Source: CADCWK01 sp035944555
Lineage (GTDB): Bacteria; Chloroflexota; Chloroflexia; Thermomicrobiales; UBA6265
Assembly: GCA_035944555.1 (NCBI GenBank)
Contig: DASZAY010000016.1
Coordinates: 1-64,000, forward strand
Length of the DNA: 64,000 nt
Reading direction: 5' to 3'
Under the pieces are notes generated by a model. That model was not told the DNA's origin and did no database searches. It saw nothing but the letters and a program-made list of their open reading frames with translations. Position 1 is the stretch's first letter; every line of letters begins with the position of its first letter. Shown here piece by piece: positions 44,591-51,495 of the stretch. The position numbers and the translations under genes were made by a program.

Positions 44591-46129
44591 GTGAGCCAGG
44601 ACGCCACCCAGCCCAAGTACTGCCCGAACTGCGGCCAGCCCAACCCGATCGATGCCCCGATCTGCTCCAACTGCGGACACGACCTCCCGACATCCGATGA
44701 GGTCCGGCAGGCGTGGGCCACCCGGGACGCCACGGGAGAAGCCGGCGCCGCCGGGTTCGAGCCCGCCACCAGCCCGGGCAATCAGCCGACCAGCTCGTGG
44801 GAATCCTGGACCAGCCCCGACCGAGGACCCACACCGGCCCCTGGCCACGGTGACGGTGATCGGTCGGACTCCGGTGACAGCGCGGGCTTACGGGTGGACG
44901 GAGAGCCCGCGACGGGTGGCAATGCCCCCGGTCGCCGCGACTGGGCTGGCTGGGGAACCCCGATCGCCTCGACACCGGGGGCGAGCGAGTCCGGCTCCCG
45001 GCCGGTCGCCCCGGCCTGGCGCACACCGACCGGGCCCGAACCGGCCGCCGCCCAGGGGTACGGCGAGCCCGTCCATGGACAGCCGGTCTACGACCAGCCG
45101 GGCTACGCTCAGCCCCCCTACGCCCAGCCCGGGAGCTATAGCCAACCGGGCGCGGACCCCGGCTATGGCCAGTCGCCGTACGGCCAGCAGCCCTATGGGC
45201 AGCCGGGGTATGGGCAGCCTGGGTATGAGCAGTCGGTCTACGGGCAGGACCAGTGGAACCAGGGCGCCGGGACGACCGGCTACGGTCCTGGCGGCCCCGG
45301 CACACCAGGCGCTCCCCCGCCGGTCGCCCCGCCGGCGGGCATGGCGAAGCGGGGACCATCCGGCTGTCTGCTCGGTGCGCTCGGCGTGATGATCGTCGGG
45401 CTCGTCGCGGCGGCACTGATCGCCCTCCTCATCATCAACGCCGCGACGGGGGACCAGCTGCGTGACGAGCTCCGCGACGTGGCCGCGACCGAGGCCAGCG
45501 AAGTCGGCCCGGTCGACATCCCGCCCGATGGCCGGCTGGTCGTGACGGAAGCCGACCTCAACCGCAGCATCCGGCAGTACGCCGATTTCGGCGCGATCGA
45601 CGACCCGACGGTCAACATCGCACCGGACGGACTGGAACTGAACTTCAGCACGCTGGGCGTCGCGTCGACGTGGCGCGCCGGACTGGCCGCCGAGGACGGC
45701 CGCGTCGTCCTGACTGATCCGTCGGCGGAGGGGCTGGCGTCCCGCGTCCTCGACGCCGACGACCTCGTCACCGTCGTCGAGCCGGCCCTGAACGACATCC
45801 TCCGGCAGTCCGGCGTGATCGCCACCAATGTCGAACTCGCGGACGGCGAGCTGACGGTCGTCACCGCGCCGACCGCCGGTGCGACGCCGACCGCCGGGAC
45901 CCCGGTCGCCGGTGGAACCGTCGAGCCGCAGTCGTCCCCATCCGCAGCCCCTCCCGCATCAGCGCCCGTCGTCGCGTCGCCATCGGTGGCGCCGTCCGGT
46001 CCGGCCGGCATCGATGGCGGCTTCATCGGGTTGTTCGGTCCGTCGGCCCAGCCGTCCACCACCGGGGATCCCGCCCTGTCTGCCAGCCCAACTCCGGCGC
46101 CGTCGAGCGCCGGCAGCGACATCGACTGA
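44591..46129 (+). CDS. zinc-ribbon, Tyr/Gly/Gln-repeat membrane protein with ectodomain
   Basis: A 512-residue protein. Residues 5-35 form a zinc ribbon (YCPNCGQPN...ICSNCGH). A long Pro/Gly/Asp-rich linker follows, then YGQPGY-type repeats (about 155-225). One transmembrane helix (LLGALGVMIVGLVAAALIALLIINA) is near 262-285, and an outside domain of about 130 residues looks like the uncharacterised beta/alpha fold of zinc-ribbon lipoprotein-like proteins. The end is TP/Ser-rich. GGAGG lies nine bases before GTG 44591, so that start is preferred to ATG 44582, which abuts the site. Function unknown. Confidence 0.75.
   Translation: MSQDATQPKYCPNCGQPNPIDAPICSNCGHDLPTSDEVRQAWATRDATGEAGAAGFEPATSPGNQPTSSWESWTSPDRGPTPAPGHGDGDRSDSGDSAGLRVDGEPATGGNAPGRRDWAGWGTPIASTPGASESGSRPVAPAWRTPTGPEPAAAQGYGEPVHGQPVYDQPGYAQPPYAQPGSYSQPGADPGYGQSPYGQQPYGQPGYGQPGYEQSVYGQDQWNQGAGTTGYGPGGPGTPGAPPPVAPPAGMAKRGPSGCLLGALGVMIVGLVAAALIALLIINAATGDQLRDELRDVAATEASEVGPVDIPPDGRLVVTEADLNRSIRQYADFGAIDDPTVNIAPDGLELNFSTLGVASTWRAGLAAEDGRVVLTDPSAEGLASRVLDADDLVTVVEPALNDILRQSGVIATNVELADGELTVVTAPTAGATPTAGTPVAGGTVEPQSSPSAAPPASAPVVASPSVAPSGPAGIDGGFIGLFGPSAQPSTTGDPALSASPTPAPSSAGSDID
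45055..45252 (+). repeat. Tyr/Gly/Gln/Pro low-complexity coding repeat
   Basis: About 66 codons of imperfect YxQPxYxQP and YGQPGYGQ units inside the zinc-ribbon gene. Composition resembles phase-separating linkers. Confidence 0.7.
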
Positions 46130-46149
46130 GCCTTCCACCGAACGCGCAG

Positions 46150-46193
46150 GAACGGGACGGGGCGCCGGATAGATCCGGCGCCCCGTCCCGTTC
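46150..46193 (+). terminator. hairpin terminator after the zinc-ribbon gene
   Basis: A 20-bp perfect stem (46150-46169 with 46174-46193) with loop TAGA, the longest stem in the window. Confidence 0.78.
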
Positions 46194-46342
46194 TCCCGAC
46201 CCGACCTGGCTACCACCGATCGGACAGTGGGGTACAGTCCATAGCATATGCTCCGGCCAATGCGGACCGTGAGCGCGGACGATCGAGCAATCGACAAGAA
46301 CGAACGGGCCACCAGGCGGCCCGCGGGAGCAGGGGGCGGATC

Positions 46343-46627
46343 GTGGACCGGGACAACGTGGTCGGATTCATGCTGCTGGGCGTCTGCGCGATCGTCGCGC
46401 TGGTCGGCGGCTACAGCATCGTCACCGGGACCCGGCTGACCTACAACGGTCCGGGGTGGGTCGTGACGGTCCTGAGCCTGTTCCTGATCGGCGCCTTCAT
46501 CTACATGCTGGTCGGCGCGTTCCGTGCCCGGCGCCGGTCCGGTGGCGGCCAGCAGTGGCCCAACCCGACCACCGGCAACCGCCCTTGGTGGCGCAGCATC
46601 TGGCCGTTCAACCGCGACCAGCGCTGA
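46343..46627 (+). CDS. small two-helix membrane protein
   Basis: A 94-residue protein starting at a GTG. Two hydrophobic helices, VVGFMLLGVCAIVALVGGYSIVTG and WVVTVLSLFLIGAFIYMLVGAF, are joined by a short loop; the C-terminus is basic with WPNPTTGNRPWWRSIWPFNRD. No family recognised. A hairpin follows. Confidence 0.7.
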   Translation: MDRDNVVGFMLLGVCAIVALVGGYSIVTGTRLTYNGPGWVVTVLSLFLIGAFIYMLVGAFRARRRSGGGQQWPNPTTGNRPWWRSIWPFNRDQR

Positions 46628-46654
46628 GCCGGGGTCACGAACGAGACAGACCAG

Positions 46655-46689
46655 AACGCCCCGTCCCGGATTCCCGAGGACGGGGCGTT
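46655..46689 (+). terminator. hairpin terminator
   Basis: A 12-bp perfect stem (46655-46666 with 46678-46689) with an 11-base loop, after the small membrane protein. Confidence 0.65.
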
Positions 46690-46949
46690 GCCGTCCCTGA
46701 CGCATGACAGGGATCGCCGACCGCGCGAGCCGTAGCCCATGCGACAGGATCGACCACCTCCCGCCGGGCGACGGACCCCGATATGATGCATCGGTGACAT
46801 CGGCGCCCGACCCCGCCGGCCAGGCCGGGACCGGGACACCCGGCGCGTCGTCGCATCCTATCGCCCCGGAGCAGGGTCACGCGCCGACGTCCGGTCGTCG
46901 CGTCGCCCGCCTGCGTCCGGGCCAGACCACCCCACAGGGAGGGAGTCCC
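46690..46949. other. gene-free interval before the secreted propeller
   Basis: About 260 bp. The propeller frame is open through it but lacks a ribosome site until 46950. GATATGATG near 46780 could be a -10; its -35 is not clear. Confidence 0.35.
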
Positions 46950-48341
46950 ATGTTCGGCCCCAGCAACGTCTCCGGCCTCATTCGCGGCCGGAGCCATCGG
47001 CCCACTGGCGACCAACCCGCCGCGGCCACTCACCCACTGGCTCGCCCCGCGCTCGCCCTGGCGCTCGCCCTCGGCACGGCCACCGGCGTCGCCGGCGTGT
47101 CGGCCCAGGACGCGACGCCCGGTTCTGGCACCCCGGTCCCCGACGGGGCGGGTCTCCCCGCCAACTGCACCGTGGTCGCCGAGGGTCTGCTCAATCCGCG
47201 CCACCTCGTCCTCGGAGAGGACGGGACCCTCTATATCAGCGAGGCCGGCATCGGCGGGACTGAAGAGGGCGGATCCGATAGCATCGGAACCAGCGAGATC
47301 GGTACGCCGGCCGCCGATAACGCCCGCGTCGATAACAGCATCGCCGGCGGGACGCCCGAACCCGATACGGGAGACGTTTCGTTCGCCGATTCCACCCGCG
47401 GTTACACCGGCCAGGTCAGCATCGTGACCGCGGACGGTACCCAGTCGGTGCTCAGCGACGGCTTCGTCTCCTACAGCGATGGCGTCGGCCCGACCGGCCT
47501 CGCCCTGTCCGGCACCACCCTCTACGTCGCCGTCGGCGGCACGGGCGTGATTGGCGGGCTGGGATCGGTTGAGGGAGAGAATGCCGTCTTCGCCGTCGAC
47601 GTCACGACCGGCGCCCAGACGATCCTGGCCGACCCGGGAGCGTACGAGGTCGAGAACAACCCGGACGGGACCGACGTCAACCCCAACCTCAACAGCCTCG
47701 GACTGGGTCCGGACGGGTTGCTCTACACCGTCGACGCCGGTGGCAATGTGATCTACACCATCGACCCGGCGACTGGTGCGCTCGACCCGACGATCGTCTT
47801 CCCGACCCTCGAGGTCCTGCTCGGTGACCTCGGCGCGACACCGGTTGCCGGCGACGAGGAGACCACGACCGATCGGCAGTTGGTCCCGACCGACATCGCC
47901 TTCACGGTCGACGGCGACCCGATCGTCTCATTCCTGAGCGAGACGTGGCCGGCCGGTGCCCCGTCCGTCGTTTCGATCGTCGACGGCGAGATCGTCTCGC
48001 TGGCCGAGGGCCTCTCGGCCGTCGTCGCCATCCAGCCCGGCCCCGACGCGGCGCTCTACGCCACCCAACTCTCGTCCGACCTCGAGACGTTCGCCCCCGG
48101 CAGCGTCGTCCGGATCGACGTCGAGACCGGCGAGCAGGAAGTCGTCCTCGACGGGCTGACCGCGCCGTACGGCTCCGTCTTCGATGCCGCCGGCGGGATG
48201 TACCTGATCACCGACGCCGTGTCGTTCGGCCCGGAGCCGAACGGCCAGGTCATCTACTGCGAGGGCGTGGCCGAGGTCGACGCGACCGCGGCGACCGGCA
48301 CGACGGCGGGGAGTGACATCCTCGGGGTGACCCGCCCGTAA
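46950..48341 (+). CDS. secreted ScyD/ScyE-type beta-propeller protein
   Basis: A 463-residue exported protein; GGGAGG before ATG 46950. The signal peptide runs to about residue 50 (ALALGTATGVAGVSAQ), with spacer DATPGSGTPVPDG. Propeller blades are clear: TVVAEGLLNPRHLVLGEDGTLYISEAG, GPTGLALSGTTLYVAVGG, SLGLGPDGLLYTVDAGGNVIYTID, and TAPYGSVFDAAGGMYLITDA. This is the ScyD/ScyE NHL-like family (often linked to scytonemin genes in cyanobacteria but widespread in Thermomicrobia). Function here is unknown. A close relative is at 55248-56498. Confidence 0.87.
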   Translation: MFGPSNVSGLIRGRSHRPTGDQPAAATHPLARPALALALALGTATGVAGVSAQDATPGSGTPVPDGAGLPANCTVVAEGLLNPRHLVLGEDGTLYISEAGIGGTEEGGSDSIGTSEIGTPAADNARVDNSIAGGTPEPDTGDVSFADSTRGYTGQVSIVTADGTQSVLSDGFVSYSDGVGPTGLALSGTTLYVAVGGTGVIGGLGSVEGENAVFAVDVTTGAQTILADPGAYEVENNPDGTDVNPNLNSLGLGPDGLLYTVDAGGNVIYTIDPATGALDPTIVFPTLEVLLGDLGATPVAGDEETTTDRQLVPTDIAFTVDGDPIVSFLSETWPAGAPSVVSIVDGEIVSLAEGLSAVVAIQPGPDAALYATQLSSDLETFAPGSVVRIDVETGEQEVVLDGLTAPYGSVFDAAGGMYLITDAVSFGPEPNGQVIYCEGVAEVDATAATGTTAGSDILGVTRP

Positions 48342-48370
48342 GCGACGACCGTCCCATCTCATTCGATCGA

Positions 48371-48406
48371 CAGAAGGGGCCCCGGAACATTCCGGGGCCC
48401 CTTCTG
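48371..48406 (+). terminator. hairpin terminator after the propeller gene
   Basis: A 16-bp perfect stem (48371-48386 with 48391-48406), loop ACAT, ending TTCTGT. Confidence 0.75.
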
Positions 48407-49101
48407 TGTCCGCGCCAGCCGCGTCCCACGAGGGACCGGATCAAACCGCCCTGCCGGGGGAGCTGCCGCCCGATCCTGATCGGATTGCATGGGACCGGCC
48501 TGCCGAGCCCGCGCGACGGTAGCACGGAGGACCTGTCAGCCCCGCGGCCGCGTTCCAGCGATGCAGAGGTCCGACGCACCTGACGCACCCCGGCTAGCCC
48601 TCTCACACCAGGCGAGCAGGACCCCCGGCCTCAATGACACCATAGTGGACACTACCCAGCTCCGCAATCCGCCCCGAAGGCACTCGTGACAGCACGACAC
48701 GACCGAACATCGAGAGCAGTCACACTCGCCCACCGTCGCCCAGAAACACCCTGAAGTCCCCATCCGTGACACACCGGCACGATTCGCTGTCACAGGCCCC
48801 GGAGTCAACCCCTCCCCTTACGCGGATGCGCCGATCGTTGTCCGCTAGATCCACCGCTAGGCACGTTGTACGCAAAGGACCGTGCGGACAATTGTCTGCT
48901 CAAAACTGGCGGGCGCGGCCGGCTGGGTGTCCGTTCGCCTACCGGGGGCACGGTCTGTTGCCGGGCCGGGCAGTGAGGCGTGGGTCTGACCCGCCTGCAG
49001 GAAGGGCCACTTGTGCGGGAAATCGCGGTGCCCCGATCGGGCCTTGAGGCGTCGTTGTCCCTCGGGAGGACCATGGCCGCTGCCTGACAACAGGACAAGC
49101 G
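48407..49101. other. gene-free interval with short palindromes
   Basis: About 700 bp without a supported gene. It holds GTGACA at 48686 and 48766 and its inverse TGTCAC at 48788, and the palindrome GACAATTGTC (48887-48896). Composition is less GC-biased by codon position than the flanking genes, so it may be a boundary region of the module that follows. Confidence 0.4.
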
Positions 49102-49130
49102 TTTACAGCCCCGGACGGGCTCCCTAGACT
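49102..49130 (+). promoter_or_regulatory. candidate promoter of the replication-like module
   Basis: TTTACA (49102-49107), 17 bp, then TAGACT (49125-49130), about 150 bp before the MerR-type gene. Confidence 0.45.
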
Positions 49131-49282
49131 TTCACTATGCACTTGCAGAGCGCCCGTCGCTCCGGGGTGCTGATCCCGGACCGTCTTTCGTCGGTCATCG
49201 CCACCATCGGCGACACCGGGCATCAGATGACACGCCAGGATCGGGCAGCCAGATGACCGACCACCAGGAGGCAGGACCCGCG

Positions 49283-49603
49283 ATGACCGACACCCACGAG
49301 CAGGACATCCCCATCTCGGTGCAGGTCACCAGCGCCGCCCCGGCCGAGCCGTTCCCCGTCGCGCCGGCCCCGCGTCCGCAGGTCACCCGCCTCTATATGA
49401 CGAGCGACCTGCGCGCCGCCACCGGCCTGGCCCGGACTCACATGGACTTCTATCTAAGGGAGGGGCTGATCCAGCCGACGGCCCGGACCGAGAGCGGCTA
49501 CCTGCTGTTCGACGACGCCGAGCTCGCCACACTCCGCCAGGTCATCGGGCTGCGGCAGGAGGGCCTCGGGATCCGGGACATCCGGGATCGCATCGGACGG
49601 TAG
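49283..49603 (+). CDS. MerR-type HTH protein, first gene of the module
   Basis: A 106-residue protein (ATG 49253 would add ten). After a Pro/Ala-rich arm of about 37 residues the MerR HTH reads YMTSDLRAATGLARTHMDFYLREGLIQPTARTESGYLLFDDAELATLRQVIGLRQEGLGIRDIRDRIG. There is no long effector domain, so it is a minimal DNA-binding form like those found in phage and plasmid control regions. AGGAGG lies upstream. Confidence 0.8.
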   Translation: MTDTHEQDIPISVQVTSAAPAEPFPVAPAPRPQVTRLYMTSDLRAATGLARTHMDFYLREGLIQPTARTESGYLLFDDAELATLRQVIGLRQEGLGIRDIRDRIGR

Positions 49604-49654
49604 GCCCATTCGGCCGGCGACGCCACGGCAGCAGACGATGACGAGGGACGAACT

Positions 49655-49756
49655 ATGAGCGGCGTGACGGCACAGCGGGAGATGACGATGGCGGCGGGCC
49701 CGGCCGGGCCGGTCGTCGTCGGCTGCCCGCTGGCTGCTGCGGAGGGAGGACGATGA
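49655..49756 (+). CDS. 33-codon ORF overlapping the AAA gene
   Basis: Starts ATGAGCGGCGTG, with GAGGGACG upstream, and ends with a TGA that overlaps the next start (ATGA at 49753). The peptide is Ala/Gly/Val-rich with a single Cys. Its last codons also form the ribosome site GGAGGGAGG of the next gene, so its translation may couple to that gene. It could be only a leader. Confidence 0.4.
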   Translation: MSGVTAQREMTMAAGPAGPVVVGCPLAAAEGGR

Positions 49757-50814
49757 CCTCCCCCGCCACGCTAGCCCACTTCGGGCTCGCCCGCGACCCG
49801 TTCGCCACCTCCGGTCCGGAGCGCACCAGCCCGGACCTGTTCCACGCCGCCCTCGGTCACGAGGACTGCCTGGAGCGGCTCCGGCTGACCGTCGCACTCG
49901 GGCTGGGACTCGGGATCGTCACCGGCGAGCAGGGCTACGGCAAGTCCGCCGTCCTGGCCGCCCTGCTCGATGAGATCGCCCATCACCCGGGGCTGACGAT
50001 CGGCGTGATCGACGACCCGACCGCGGTCCGGACCGACGTCAGCTTTCTTCGGGCGATCGCTGGGCGGTTGCTGCCGGAGGTCGCCATCGCCGGGCGGACG
50101 GGGCTGGACCTGACCACGGCGCTGCTCCGCGAGCTGGCCAACGCCGAGGCGACCAGCGGGGCGGATGAAACAGCGAGCGGACGCGGCGTGGTGCTGGCGA
50201 TCGATGCGGCGCACGGGCTGGCCAGCAACCAGCTGGACGCGCTCCGGGCGCTGCTGGTCCCGTCGACGGCCGCCGCAGAGTCGCCGCTGGCACCAGCCCG
50301 GCTGACGGTGCTGCTGTTCGGCGCGCCGGAGCTGGTCGACAAGGTCGCCCGCAAGCGCAACCTGGCCGGCCGGGCGGCGATGACCCACGCGCTCAACCCG
50401 CTCAACCGGCGCGACACCGCGGCGATGATCCGGCACCGGCTCGGCGTCGCGATGGGTGCAGGCGATCGGTCTGCGGGAATCTTCGACGAGGCGGCGCTCG
50501 ACGCGATCCACGTCCTGACCGGCGGAGTACCGGCGGAGATCGTCGGGCTTGCGGGGGCGGCGCTGGGACTGGCCGCCGCGGCCGGGCGGACGGCGATCGA
50601 GGAGTCGATCGTCCGAGCCGCGGCCGGTGGGATGGCCGGCGAGGAGATGCCGCAGCTGGCTGGCAACGGGAACGCCGGGGCCAACGGGTCAGCCCCGGCG
50701 CCAGTCCAGGCGCGGCTGGCCGGGCTAGGTCCGGCTGGCGCCAACAGCACGCCCGGCAACGGCGTGCGTGAGACGGGCACAGGACGGCTCACACGGACGG
50801 GTGGCGGGCGATGA
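49753..50814 (+). CDS. AAA+ ATPase of ExeA/TniB type with altered Walker B
   Basis: A 353-residue protein. The N-terminus HFGLARDPFATSGP and HAALGHEDCLERLRLTVALGLGLGIVTGEQGYGKSA (Walker A 58-65) match ExeA/GspA-like and transposon-helper AAA+ proteins. Walker B is VVLAIDAAHG (146-155), with Ala in place of the usual catalytic Glu after the Asp, so hydrolysis may be weak. A lid-type region follows (RRDTAAMIRHRLG...VLTGGVPAEIVGLAGAAL), then a Gly/Asn-rich tail. GGAGGGAGG precedes the start. Such ATPases load or position partner proteins on DNA. The stop overlaps the next start. Confidence 0.82.
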   Translation: MTSPATLAHFGLARDPFATSGPERTSPDLFHAALGHEDCLERLRLTVALGLGLGIVTGEQGYGKSAVLAALLDEIAHHPGLTIGVIDDPTAVRTDVSFLRAIAGRLLPEVAIAGRTGLDLTTALLRELANAEATSGADETASGRGVVLAIDAAHGLASNQLDALRALLVPSTAAAESPLAPARLTVLLFGAPELVDKVARKRNLAGRAAMTHALNPLNRRDTAAMIRHRLGVAMGAGDRSAGIFDEAALDAIHVLTGGVPAEIVGLAGAALGLAAAAGRTAIEESIVRAAAGGMAGEEMPQLAGNGNAGANGSAPAPVQARLAGLGPAGANSTPGNGVRETGTGRLTRTGGGR

Positions 50815-51293
50815 CGGCGATGACGGCGATGATGACGGGATGGGCAGCGGACCAGGACGGGCTCGGGTGCGGGGGCCACGGCGCGATCAGCGCCGGGACC
50901 TTCACACCGGCGCCGGTCCGGGCGGCCGACCTCAGAACGACCGGGACCAGCGAGGGAGCGCGCGCCAACGCGCTGCCCGTTGCCTTCGGGACTGAGGTCG
51001 ACGGCCGGCAGGCAACGGGCGAGGCAGGTCGATCGGCCACCTCGCGACACGACGACCGGTCCCGGGCGAAGGCCCTGGCCGGAGGAGGACGCGGGATCAC
51101 GACGGGCGAGGCAATGAGGAACAACCGTCCGGAGATCAGTGTGGCGGGCGCCAACCCGCCGGGGACGGATCACCGGACGGCACAGGCCCCGAAAACGATC
51201 GAAGGCCGGCGCGCCAACGCCGACCTCGATACCTGCCTCGCCAAGCGAGACGACTGGATTGTCACTGGACGGTTCCCGGTTCACATGGGCTGA
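50811..51293 (+). CDS. hypothetical protein coupled to the AAA gene
   Basis: A 160-residue reading whose ATG overlaps the AAA stop (ATGA). It is rich in Gly, Ala, Arg and Thr, looks largely disordered, and has short motifs such as TDHRTAQAPKTIEGRRANADLD near its end. No family is recognised. Coupling and position support it as a gene; composition leaves doubt. Confidence 0.5.
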   Translation: MTAMTAMMTGWAADQDGLGCGGHGAISAGTFTPAPVRAADLRTTGTSEGARANALPVAFGTEVDGRQATGEAGRSATSRHDDRSRAKALAGGGRGITTGEAMRNNRPEISVAGANPPGTDHRTAQAPKTIEGRRANADLDTCLAKRDDWIVTGRFPVHMG

Positions 51294-51379
51294 CGGCTGC
51301 CACACCAGCGCCCACCACGACCGGAAACCCGATCTGCCGCCGTTGATCCCCGCCAAGGGAGGGCACCGTGTACCCTGAC

Positions 51380-51416
51380 GACACCCACATTCTAGAGACC
51401 CCACTGACGGGGTGTC
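51380..51416 (+). promoter_or_regulatory. possible switching hairpins upstream of the initiator-like gene
   Basis: GGGTGTC (51410-51416) can pair with GACACCC (51380-51386), while GGGGT (51409-51413) can pair instead with ACCCC (51398-51402). The two pairings exclude each other, 80 bp before the start codon. Confidence 0.3.
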
Positions 51417-51495
51417 AATACGGCATGGCCGGGCAGAACCCGCGTCCGGGCGCCCCGTGCGGCACGATCCGCGACGGCGCGACGGAGCGCACGCG

